From Viridothelium virens (lineage: Eukaryota > Ascomycota > Dothideomycetes > Trypetheliales > Trypetheliaceae): DNA of 64,000 bases. The stretch spans positions 119,716-183,715 of the forward strand of contig ML991831.1 of assembly GCA_010094025.1 (NCBI GenBank), read 5' to 3'. This document shows, piece after piece, positions 10,019 to 20,445 of this stretch. The translations under genes were made by a program, and so were the position numbers. Positions within the stretch are counted from its first letter, which is position 1. Every line of letters begins with the position of its first letter. The notes under the pieces are model-generated. The model saw only the letters and a program-made list of their open reading frames with translations. It ran no database searches and was not told where the DNA came from.

Positions 10019-12185
10019 TCATTTTAGATCACCTTCGAAAGCAATTCTATCACCCACGTTAGTAAACTCAATCACACACTTCCTCCTCCCCATCCCCTTC
10101 AATAATGTTGAGGAACTCGCTCTCCTCCCCCTCCGCGCGCCTATCCCCATACTCCCCACACTACCCGCACTCCCCGTACTTCCTACACTCCCCTTCCTGT
10201 CCTCCCTCCGGCCGTCTTCCGCTTCACCCTCCCACAACATCTCCGACGCCTCCAACACCACCGAATTAGGCGCCTTCCTACCCTTGCCCCTCTCGCATAA
10301 CCCGCTAACGACCAATTCCACATCCCGTGGTGGCCCCTTCTTCAAATTCGGAAAGAAAGTCACAGAACTTATCCCCGCACCTTCATCGTCCCGCCAGAGT
10401 GCGATCGCACACATGTGCGCGAGCTCCTGCCCAGCGTAAACGATTTTGTTGCAACCGGCGATCAGGAGGAGGCGCTTACCGAAGAGACGCGAGCAGACAA
10501 GTCGGCGGTCGGATGGGGAGGTGAAGATATAGAGGAGGGAGGAACTCCAGTGTGGGGATTGGGATGAGGAAGAGAGAAAGGTGTATTGAGGGGTGGTGAA
10601 GGTGAGGGTGTAAGGGGCGGCGGGTTCTTCAGTGGGGCCCTCGACGTCGGGGTGCAGGAGATGTGGGATTGGGCGGGAGTGCATCTGGAAGCAATGGTGG
10701 ATGGTGCGCGAGTGGGACTGCGAGAGCGTGTGGTCGATGGATTGGGAGCGGCTAGAAGAGGGAGTGGGGTCGGGTGACAGTGTGCTGGATGCGAAGGGGA
10801 CGTCGGAGAGTGTGGCGTCTTGTCTATCGGTGCAGGAGAGGCGCACGATGACTGAGCTGTCGGAGTGTCTGATGTTGAACGCACAGTCTGATGCGGTTTT
10901 GGGATTCATTGTCAGGCTGACTTTTGCCGTTCCTTGAAGGTTGAGGTCTTCGTCGGCAACTGGATCTCCGCCACATTGGACGGAGGGGTCGATGACAGGC
11001 GTGGCGCCCAATCGAATGGCCTGGTCTTCGTGTCCTGAACGGCAACGTATTCCCAATGAGCCTGGCGACGTGGGCTCGGAGTAATTCCCCGGTAATGTAG
11101 ACCCTGGTATTGCCGAGGAGTAAGAAGATTGGCTTGTTTGACTTTGGTCGAAAGACCACGTTTGCATGCTCGAGTTACTCCCCACAGTGTCTAAATGGCC
11201 GGACATGTCCTCATGAAGTGCGTCGAGGATCATTTCGCCAGACTCAGGAGGCCTGCAGGCTGCAATGTTGGACTCCGAGTACATACTGGCCGGGCGTACC
11301 GAGAGTTGGAAAGACTTCGCTTTCTCCGCAAGTTCTTTCAGTGGATTTAGTTTCTGCGTAGGATTGACGTCTTTCGAGTAAAGCTCCGTCTCTTCAGCCA
11401 ACGATACGACGTCGGCGACGAAGTCATCCACCACCTGCACGTTTCGTCCGCGGTCATCTTCTCCGGGATTGCTGAGCGAGGCCGCTTCGCTTTCAGCGCT
11501 TGATTTGGCTGTGAGTGTCATGGTCATCGAGAGAGCTTTGCTTGCATTTGAGACGGCCACCGCCGTAATGCTGTCTCTATCGAATTCTAGACTGGGTAGA
11601 ACAGTATTTGCGGAAGGGAGAGCCGGAAGGGCCTTTTCAAGCATGGGGATGCTTTCGCTCGTAAGCCCCGAGGATAGTTGTTGATCAAGGAGTCCAAGCC
11701 GGGGGCCATCGCCATTTTGCATGTTTCTCAATGAACAGACTCTACGACAATGATGAGGAAAATAATTCGATTGCGTTCAATTTTTGGAATACTTACAGAA
11801 TAAGGTCAATCTTCACGTCATCGATTGCTCGTTCATTAGTGTCAAGGTCTTTTTCGATACGTTTCAGTTTATCCTGGCTGAAGGCATATCGAGCCAGTCC
11901 CTTGGCCTTCGAGGGGACGGATGCCTTTTTGTTGATGACTGGTCGCAGAGGCTCTAGGAATGCTTTCGCGTCGAGCAACGCTTTCTTTAACGCGGGTGTC
12001 TGATTCCATCTCCCTAGTCCCGACTTCTCAAGGATATTGGAAAGCCGCTCTAGCTTCTTTCCTATGGCGTTGAGTCTCTCTGAGAGGCCATCAAGCTCTG
12101 CTGGGGCGGCCTGGCATAAGCTGTAGATGTCAAAGCAGAGCTTAGAGAGGCTCACAAGATCGCCGATCGACCATCCAAAAGACAT
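10019..12185 (-). CDS. Protein with NLR-type helical N-terminus and long disordered middle
   Basis: Two exons (12185-11797 and 11741-10019, 55-nt intron with GTAAGT donor) encode 703 residues. The first about 125 residues (MSFGWSIGDLVSLSKLCFDIYSLC) are predicted helical and resemble the leader found on many fungal NLR and ankyrin proteins. A Ser/Thr-rich, probably disordered region spans about residues 140-400. A beta-rich C-terminal part follows, with YTLTFTTPQYTFL, LYIFTSPSDRR and, at the very end, KCVIEFTNVGDRIAFEGDL. This pattern recalls the conserved C-terminal module of other fungal N-terminal-domain proteins, but I cannot name it. A Gly/Ser repeat patch (GSVGSTGSAGSVGSMG) precedes the end. 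It is the third consecutive minus-strand gene with this type of N-terminus. Codon use switches from C-ending to G-ending codons near 10420. Function is unknown. Confidence 0.7.
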
Positions 12186-13306
12186 GAGGTGCTCAATGAA
12201 TGAATTCTCCGACCAAGGTGTTCTAGCTTTTCTTACATGTAGGATTGCTCTTCCTTCAGAATATACGACTTAGGTTATCAGCCGCTCTTGGGCAGACATC
12301 CTTGTACTGGCATAAAGAGGGACCAGCGTAACGGATCTGATGCAAAACAGGGGTGTTCCGAATTCTGGAGTCGGAACGGCCTGACCGAAGAATCACATTT
12401 TCGGGCTACCAGGTCGAGCAGATTGCGCATGTGTTCGATGGTTGCAACTTGACTTGCTGTCTGCCAATGATTTCTGGAGTGGAATGCAGATAAGCACTAG
12501 GCGATAACCGTGGCCGGGCGGCCGTCCTGTACGGTGGCTTGGCAAATATAGCAGCTGTGGACGGAGGAAGTATCAGTAATTGTGGAGTAGTCTTGTCGAG
12601 ACCTATCGTATGCCCTATTTAGCTGCGAGAACGATGAGCAGTGATCGAACAACGACGGATACAGTTAGCACTGTGGAATGAGCTGAACTCTGGGTTGCGT
12701 TGATTACATGACGATGTAGGATTGCGCAACTGCTCTGTAGCCTTGGGCAGCGCATTTGGTATTCTACTAACCTGGTTGATAACTTTCACGGGAAGATCTC
12801 CATGGTCGGGTGCAGATAAGGCGATATGCCGGGCGCAAGCAATAAAAGGTACGACTCCACATTAGGAAGTGATCCTCACGAACGATAGTTTGCAACAGCC
12901 TCCAGAAGGCGGGCTTCGTCTCTCATGATTGGGTCGTCCTGAAACACTGGAACTTCTGGGCTTAGTACCTGGCAAGCCCACGCGGTACCCATGGGTATCG
13001 CCAGCCGCTAAGGCAAGGAGTCTTCCCGAAATAATCTTCAAAGCTGGGAGTACCACTTAGCAACCAGGTCCAGGAGTTGCAGTTGCCATTCTGGCTCAAG
13101 TGCGCAGCGAATCGCTCTACAGCGTGGTAGACAAGCTGAAGCTGTGCAGGCGAACGAATCTGTCTGCGCTGCCTTGCCGGGAGTCTCTGGGGAAATGGAA
13201 AGCAGGCGTGTGAGGAGACGCTGCAGCGTTGCTGATATAGTCGGAGTGTAGCCCGTTGCCTTGAGACAGACTCAAAGCTGATCATCAAGAGCGCATACCT
13301 TTGATC
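12186..13306. other. Intergenic region between divergently transcribed genes
   Basis: It lies between the starts of the 12185 (minus) and 13307 (plus) genes and so holds both promoters. I find no convincing ORF, RNA gene or repeat. Confidence 0.5.
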
Positions 13307-15187
13307 ATGAAGTTACCTCGTTTGCCCTGGAAACCACGATGGTTCATCGACGAGACCGTCCTCAAGCGAGAAGGCAGCAGAAATCAGGGGAGGAAGCTAA
13401 CTTATCAGGCTCTTGAGCTTGGCTCGAACAATTTCTCGGTCACCCTCGTAGCAGCTAGTAAGCAGAGTCGAACAGCAAGGAAGAAGAACAGACGCTAAGG
13501 CCAGTAATATCTAGTGGGCTTCTTCACCACCTCTTATATCCTGCATACAAGCACAATTTTGCCCATGCTTGCGTTCGTCTACTGGCACGATGACAAACAT
13601 TCCACGCATGAAGCCGCATTCAACAATGTCACGGTCGCCGGGTGCGTCATCGGTATGGTCTTTTTCGGCGTCCTGGCTGATATCTTTGGGCGGCGGAAGA
13701 TGTATGGCTTCCAACTCATAATCGTCATTGTCGGGACAATGGGCGTGGTGATGAGTTCGACAGGATATATACCCATCGACCAGACCAATAGCCAAGCCCC
13801 TGGGTCTATCGATTTTAGCTCTTTCGGGTCGATGAACATTGAATCGTGGCTCTTGTTCTGGAGATTCTTGTCAGGCATTGGCATCGGCGCTGAGTATCCC
13901 TTGAGCGCTGTCATCGCCGCAGAATTTTCTCCGACTACAAAGCGAGCCCGAATTCTAGCAATTGTATTTGCCATGCAGGCTGCTGGCATCGCAGCTGTAG
14001 CAATCGTCTCTCTGATTGTGACAAAAGCAGTGCAGAGACGGCACCCATACAACCCAGAACAACCCGAGACGTCCGCACGAGCTGTTGATCAAATATGGCG
14101 TTGGGTATTCGGTCTGAGTCTTCTTCCAGCCCTTGTAACGGCCATAATGCGATTCACCATCCCCGAAAGCCCGAGGTATACGCTCGACGTCCTCAACGAC
14201 CCTCTGAAAGCCTCCAAAGAGACTGATAGGCTCAAAGGTTTTACACCAGGGTCAGAAGTTTTCAGCCAGTCTGATACCGCCGTCAATTCACGATGTCTCG
14301 AGTCCAATGAAGAAGAGATTGTCACGAATGGTGGCAACTCTGATGGCCCTGTCGAAGACGGCGATGCGAAAGGCCTTACAATTAGGCAGTACTTTTGGAT
14401 CGAAGGCAATTGGCGATATTTATTCGCCACCTCGGCAATCTGGCTTCTCATGGATTTTTCAACCTATTTCCTGGGTGTGAATGAAACGCAACAGCTGTCG
14501 AAGTTCTGGTATGGGCCTACTGTTGTCGTCAAGTCTCCGTCAACATGGGACTCGAACACGGTAGACCCCAAAGTCAGCATTTTCTCCGTTCTGATTGAGA
14601 ACAGTGTCCATCTGCTGGTCATTGAATCCATCACCTCTAATACTGGGAGCATACTACTCGTATTGTTCATTAGCCGTCTCAATCGGAAGTTGCTCGCCTG
14701 GGCAACGTTCTTGGCCACAGGTATATTACTCATCGTCACTGGTGCATCGCTTCTTGCAACCATCGGATCTCAGAGCTGGGGTGTTGGCATAGCGCTTTAC
14801 TCTCTATGCAAGTTTGCTGATGCCTTTGGACCAAGCCCACTGACGTTCCTACTCCCGGCCGAGATTTTTCCTACAACATACCGAGCGAGCTGTCACGGAA
14901 TCTCTGCAGCTTCTGGAAAGGTTGGGGCTCTCCTAGCCTCGGTCCTCCTTGAGTATATTACCTTTGGAAGAGGATCCAAGAAAATAACAGAGTCCGCTTC
15001 ACCCACAGCCTGGTTGGGCTATGTATTGATCGTGTTTGCTATTCCCATGTTCATCGGAGCTGGGATCGGCTGGCTCTACATACCGGAACTGCAACATCCA
15101 TCTGGCGAGAGCAAGACTTTAGAGCAACTTGCAGAAGGAAGGCAATCCGAAAGATCAGAATCTATGAGAGACTTGGATATGACCTGA
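13307..15187 (+). CDS. MFS transporter, phosphate / glycerophosphodiester type
   Basis: Two exons (13307-13457, 13515-15187) encode 607 residues. The 57-nt intron splits an ATG codon: AA(A|TG)GFFTTSY, which restores the family's first membrane helix (compare VAGVGFFTD in Pho84/Git1 relatives). Visible major-facilitator signatures are the A-loop LADIFGRRKMYG, the helix-4/5 SGIGIGAEYPLSAVIAAEF motif and PESPRY at the end of the N-terminal six-helix half. A charged central loop (about residues 260-335) follows, then a second set of helices with LLPAEIFPTTYRASCHG. This places it in the phosphate:H+ symporter family (TC 2.A.1.9), which includes high-affinity phosphate and glycerophosphoinositol importers in the plasma membrane. 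TYFLGVNETQQL lacks the strict Pho84 substrate signature, so the exact substrate is open. Length is usual for the family. The start at 13307 is the only in-frame ATG upstream of the intron. Confidence 0.85.
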
Positions 15188-16396
15188 GCGGGTTGGTAAT
15201 CTTAGGCACCTGACGTGGACAGAGAGATGCCTCTGACAAGGATAAGATCTCCCGCGTTTGAGAAGCATTTCGTATTGAAAGAAAGTCGTACCTAGCTAGA
15301 ATTAGTAACATTTCGCACGTTTTACAATACCATATACTCAGTACCTAGTCCTGTCTAATCTTCTGCCATTATCTCTACACAGTGATGTGAACAGTGAAGT
15401 GTGAGTGCGGTACTAAGTACGGTGCCTCGTATATGTAGTATGCTTACAATAGTGTGCTTATTATTGTTGGTTGAATACCTGTAATTCGCAGAGTTGCAGC
15501 GTACGAGCTTACGAAGTACGCAGTACGATGTGTATTGAAAAGTTAAAGACGGATAAGACTGTTACCCTATCTGCCTCAAGCCTAGTTTGCTGTAAAGGCA
15601 AGGTTTGATACATTACGAAGAGGGGATGAAAAGAGAAAAGGAGAAAGGATCCAAGATTGGGGTTTTGGCGCTCTGACAGGGACAAAATGATCAATGCACA
15701 GACCCAAATTACCGGGACTCTAATCCCAGGCAAGCCGAGCGTGCCGAGTTCAATGTAGCACATCCACAGACTGATCCTGCTTGGTCAGCTCTCAGTGCTG
15801 AAAACAGGATGCTGAGGTTCGTAAGCTGTAATAGACTTCGATGAGATAAGTTTAGAAGTCAGAAAGTGTTTCAGGATTAGCTTGGAAGCCGGGTTTGCAA
15901 GCAGTAGAATGGGAAGTAGGAGCGCCGATGGCGTGAAGGTTGACGGTAGATGAAGCTCGAAGAGATGATGTCGTCATTGGTATCCAGATTTAGAGTATCA
16001 TTGTTGATATTCCGGCGTATTTTGCTTATCTCATGAGTACACTCGCGCTTTCTTCGAAACATCAATTCAAGCATTTCTAGGTCTTATCGTGATAAAGAAC
16101 ATGGCTATGTAAAATTTGAGAAACATAACGCAAGCCAGGGCGATGAATTCAGAGCCGCAAGCTCCAGATGAACGCGTCATGATAGTACCGGAGGTGGAGG
16201 CCAGTTGCTTGCGCTGGTCGTCGACGCTGCTGCTACCAGATGAAGTAAACTCGAAACCCCATGTTTGAGGATCGAAACAACGCCCAGCCATGCAAACCTA
16301 AAACCGCCTAAAACCACTATATCGAAAACTTGAACGCTCCCGATTCGTCTATTCGCTCGTACGGCCGACCTTAACCTCCAACTCTCGATTAAGCAA
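15188..16396. other. Convergent intergenic region
   Basis: It separates the 3' ends of the transporter and the hydrolase. The minus strand has a 74-residue frame at 16067-16291 with one hydrophobic segment (EFIALACVMFLKFYIAMFFI) that could be a small membrane protein, but nothing else supports it. Otherwise I see nothing. Confidence 0.4.
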
Positions 16397-18042
16397 TCAC
16401 CTCACACTAACTCTACTCTTTGCCCTCTCCCTATCCGCCACCTCCTTCATCTCCCCCAACATAACTTCATTGAACTCGTCATATCCATCCAAATACAAGT
16501 GATGGCCCGCCTTCTTGATCACGACAACCTTCGCACTCCCTTCATCCCGACTCTTGTCCTCCCGGCTCGCGCCCTTTAGTATATGCTCCCTCTCCTCCTT
16601 GATCTTCTGCTCCGCCGCAAAACCACCCGCAACATCCATCCAATCATTCTCTCCGTACATCAACACAACCGGAACGCCCTTCTCTCTCCGTCTCTCCTCT
16701 TGTCCCCCTTCCCCATCTACCATCCCCCCAGTCCTCACACCCACCCACTGTCTCCCAATCCCAGCAATCCTCCGAATCAATGGACTCCGTGCGAACGCCC
16801 CCGGCGCAAGGATATACGCGAGTGCATACTCCCCGCTACCCCGCTGTCGAAAGATACTGTACGAGTAATCGTGCAGCGCTTGCGCCTCTTGCGCAGGGAG
16901 ATGCGAGAACCGGCGTGAAGTCCAGCCCGAGACAAAGCGCGGACCCAGCGGTCCACCCCATCTGACGAGGGAGAAAGGCGAGATGTTGGCGTCCCAGAGG
17001 TAGGTCAGCCACTTCGGGAGGGGCTTGCGGGGCGGCTGCTTCGGACTGGCAGTGGTGGGGGCTTTGGAGCGGGAGTTGAGGAAGTTGTTTTGGTCGCCTT
17101 CGGCGTGGGAACGTGCGGTCTCGTTTTGGTCCTGGGTAAACTCGTTGGCGAGCGTGGAGTCCTCTGGTTCAGGGAGGTCGGCAGCGACGGCGTATGGGTC
17201 CTCGGGTACGCCGACGGGGCTGGCGAGGACGAGCTTGTTGAGGTGGCCTGGGTACTTGAGGGCGTAGGCGACGGCCATGTAGCCGCCGAGACTGTGGCCG
17301 AGAAGGGTGAATCTGTCGATGCCCTTCTTGATTCTCCATTCCTCTAAGGCGTCGATGAACCAGTTCTCTGCTTCGGTGATCTTTCCTTGGCGATCTTTGG
17401 CGTTGACTCGGAAGGGGGGACGACTGCTTCTTCCCATGCCTAGCAAGTCCAGTGCGTATAGCTTCCAGCCTGGGGCCCGCGAGAGCGCCTCAAAATTGCG
17501 GTAGAAGAAGCCAAGCCCAGCGCCGTAGCCATGCAGCATGACGAGGTTGTTCTCGACAGAGTCGTCGATGCGCTCTACAGAGAACTCGTTCAGATACCGG
17601 TTCTTTCCTTCGAGTTTGACGAGATTGGACTGCCAGCGTCGTGGACCATACGGATCGGACTGGGAATTTGTCTTCACCGGATTTGCTTGATGTGTTGCGT
17701 CATCTGTCACAGGCATTTCTGACTCAGAGGACGAGAGAGGTGCAGCACCGGTTTTGGTATGCGTAGGTGGCTTCTGTAGATAAGGTATGTAGGAGAGAAC
17801 ACGATGTTCAGTCATGGCTGGAGAGAGGCCTGCCCACTTTCATTGATTTAGCTTTGAAGAGCTCAAATACTATAGAGAGATCATACCCATTGACTGAAAC
17901 CTTCCTTGTATCCCATTGGAAAATATCCACCTTGCTGTACTGGTTTTTTCTGCTGCTCAACCTGTTCCTTCGTTCGATGCCTCGCCAACATGGGTTGTTG
18001 TCGTCTCGACCGAATGTCATCGTCGCCACCTGCCTCTGCCAT
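16397..18042 (-). CDS. ABHD4/5 (CGI-58)-like alpha/beta hydrolase
   Basis: Exons 18042-17887 and 17836-16397 encode 531 residues. The 50-nt intron (GTATGA donor, AAAG acceptor) rejoins GFSQW to WAGLSPAMTEHRVLS, matching this fungal family. The fold shows the oxyanion HG motif (VMLHGYGAGLGFFYRN), the nucleophile elbow GHSLGG, an Asp in a PVVLMYGENDWMD strand, and the C-terminal H-x4-D motif (GHHLYLDGYDEF). Relatives include human ABHD4/ABHD5 and yeast Cld1, Ict1 and Ecm18, which act on phospholipids or lysophospholipids. Cld1 is a mitochondrial cardiolipin deacylase; which subtype this is cannot be told here. A long insert with Ser/Glu/Gln-rich sequence lies before the lid region. It is divergently transcribed from SPO7. 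A C-to-G skew switch lies at about 16850. Confidence 0.85.
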
Positions 18043-18694
18043 GGTCGCCGTATGCCTCCGCAGTAGGTGATTGAGTCTATTGACGTTACGACTCTTGCCG
18101 GTAAGCCTCAATGGCGCCGAGGTCCTGAAGCAATGCGAAGTAGCGATGTTGATTACGTTCTTTGTGATGCGCGGCGGCAACCTGTGCGAGGATGGTGGAG
18201 AAGACACTTTTATAATGATGCTCGAGAAGCGGACGGAAAGGCAGCGTCCGCGACTCGCAATGTCATAAGGGATCGACAGGGAAACGGGCGCATAGAGTAG
18301 CGAAACAGGCAGCCATTCAAAGTCGTAATTGTCTCGTTTTGGGTTCAGGTGGCTGCGCGCGGGATGACGGAGATTGTGCAAGTCCGGGACACCACGATTA
18401 GCACGACTAGCTTGCAGCTTTGGCGGTCGGTGCAATTCAAACTTCCGTTAATTGGCATCCTCACAGCAAAGTTCGTCATAATGAATTTCTATTGACAGAC
18501 CTCTTAGCTGATCGCAGAGAGTTCACACCGGTGCTTTCAACTTTGGGCAGCACCACAGCCAATCGTTCGCCATGCTCTGCCCTGGGTAACTGTCCCCATT
18601 GAGGCACCACCGCAACCATTGTAAACACCACCACGGCCACCCTTCCGAACATACTCTATACACCGGCCCTAGTCATCCTCGAGCCTTATCCTCA
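18043..18694. promoter_or_regulatory. Divergent promoter region between hydrolase and SPO7
   Basis: This 652-bp gap separates two outward-facing starts. Frames inside it are not conserved. I found no distinctive known operator. Confidence 0.4.
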
Positions 18695-20260
18695 ATGTCA
18701 GAAGCGAAACTCGACCAGATCGTCAAAGGCGCCCCACCACCCAACGTCTCTCCCTCTCAAGTCGCCGCCGCCGCTACCTCCCCTCCGCGCTCCCATCCCC
18801 TCCCCTCCGAAGCTCTCACCTCCACACCCCAACAACCAGCTCCTCCTCCAACCAACGGCACAAATGACATCCTGAACGGCAGCGCCCCCAACCAGTCCCT
18901 CCACCCCTCCGACCCACTCTCTACCCTCCCTTCCTCCCCCCCACAAATCTACCTCAACCTCCTCATCCTCGAAGCCTCCCTCCGCGCACAATACCTCGTC
19001 CTCCGCGCTCGCCGACGCCAGCACCTCTTCGTCCTCTCTCTCATCGTCGCCTGGACGCTCTACTTCACCTACCTACTATTCCTACGCCCTCGCGACGACG
19101 GCTTAGGGTTCGGCGGCTCGGTGTACTGGGTGGTAGAGATGGGGTCGCGGATCGCGCTGATGGGGGGGCTGCTGACGCTGCTGCTGATCTGGGGGACGGG
19201 AACCTGGGAGCGAGGTGTGCGCTGGCCGAGGCGCTGGGTCGGGGTCACGAATCGCGGGCTCAGAGGTATCAATGCGAAGATCGTGGTGGAGAGGAGGGGC
19301 TGGCTGAGGGAGCTGGCCGGCCATCTCTGGTTTTTGATGCCTTGGGGAGAGCATGTCTGGGGGGTGGCGGGTGGGGCGGGACTGGGCGGGGCGCCGGGGA
19401 GTGAGTATAGGGTGGTGGAGAGGGAGGAGGGGAGGAGGGCGCAGGGCGAGGTGTTGAGGGAGTATAGGGAGAGTGTGACGGGGGCGGGGGCGGCGCAGGC
19501 GAAGGCGGCGATGGGGGAGGGGAAGGGTGGGCAGGTGTTGGTGGAGGAGGATGTGGCGCCGGGTGGGGATTATATCAAGTTGCTGTTGCTGCCGAAGCCG
19601 TTCTCGCCGGATTTCAGGGAGAATTGGGAATTGTACAGGACGGAATATTGGGAGAGAGAAAATGAGCGGAGAGCAAATCTACGGGCATTACTGAGGCAGA
19701 AGGAGAAGGAGATCGCAAAGAAAGAGGGGGGATGGCTGTGGTGGACCGGTTGGCGTGGGTGGAAGAATCTCCGAGGGGGCGCCAAGGCAGCATCGCTCGA
19801 CCATGAAAGGCAATATGCTCAAGCGCATGCTCACGCCCACCATCTACGGGGATCCTCGTCGCTGAGAGAGAAAAAGCGGCGTCCCAGCGTGATCAGGGAA
19901 GGTTCGCATTCTCGTTCGAGTTCGAAGAGTAATACTCCGACCCCGGAGCTAGAAGACGACCACGGACGGAGAATGAGAAGGGCTAGTAGTTCCAGTGCAC
20001 GAGGCGAGAAAGTTAGGAGGAAGAGCGGCTCGACCGGAGAAAGGCCCAAGTTAAGAGGGTTCACGTCTTCTAGTTCTAGGCCGGGGACACCGAACTTATC
20101 TTCTGCAGAGAACAAGCGCCTTAGCACTTTGAGCATGACATCTGAAAGCGGAGGGGAGGAAGGCGATGCTATCTTGGAAGATAGAGAGAATAGGAAAGTT
20201 AGAGGATTACCGCCCATCGCTGGATCGCCAATTAAGCGCGAGGACATAGCCGATGAATAA
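18695..20260 (+). CDS. SPO7: Spo7-type regulatory subunit of the Nem1-Spo7 phosphatase
   Basis: A single exon encodes 521 residues. After a Pro/Ser/Thr-rich N-terminus, the conserved Spo7 core begins at IYLNLLILEASLRAQYL, followed by a Arg-rich loop and two membrane helices (HLFVLSLIVAWTLYFTYLLF and ALMGGLLTLLLIWGTGTW). The conserved WPRRWVGVTNRGLRGINAKIVV segment and a YIKLLLLPKPFSPDFRENWELYR block follow. The Nem1-Spo7 complex sits in the nuclear envelope/ER and dephosphorylates Pah1 (lipin), favouring triacylglycerol over phospholipid synthesis. The C-terminal 160 residues are a basic Ser-rich extension not needed for recognition. The ATG at 18695 (MSEAKLDQ) was chosen because upstream residues look like translated 5' leader. 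Wobble bases change abruptly from C to G near 19100. Confidence 0.9.
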   Translation: MSEAKLDQIVKGAPPPNVSPSQVAAAATSPPRSHPLPSEALTSTPQQPAPPPTNGTNDILNGSAPNQSLHPSDPLSTLPSSPPQIYLNLLILEASLRAQYLVLRARRRQHLFVLSLIVAWTLYFTYLLFLRPRDDGLGFGGSVYWVVEMGSRIALMGGLLTLLLIWGTGTWERGVRWPRRWVGVTNRGLRGINAKIVVERRGWLRELAGHLWFLMPWGEHVWGVAGGAGLGGAPGSEYRVVEREEGRRAQGEVLREYRESVTGAGAAQAKAAMGEGKGGQVLVEEDVAPGGDYIKLLLLPKPFSPDFRENWELYRTEYWERENERRANLRALLRQKEKEIAKKEGGWLWWTGWRGWKNLRGGAKAASLDHERQYAQAHAHAHHLRGSSSLREKKRRPSVIREGSHSRSSSKSNTPTPELEDDHGRRMRRASSSSARGEKVRRKSGSTGERPKLRGFTSSSSRPGTPNLSSAENKRLSTLSMTSESGGEEGDAILEDRENRKVRGLPPIAGSPIKREDIADE

Positions 20261-20445
20261 GCGTATATGAAATCTTTCGGACCTTGATTTGGAACGAGAG
20301 AAATCTATTCACGACAGATATATATGACCATGCACCGTGATGTCCAGGTAATGCATTTCACTCAACCGCAATCGTAACGACTTCTACCGCTCATGGCCAA
20401 ACACCAACAAACTCCCGGTGATTGGCGTCCAAGTAGATTCTATCA

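Noticed and set aside
18698-19024. 108-residue minus-strand ORF over the SPO7 start
   Set aside because: Composition artefact of the C-rich block; no start context or domain.
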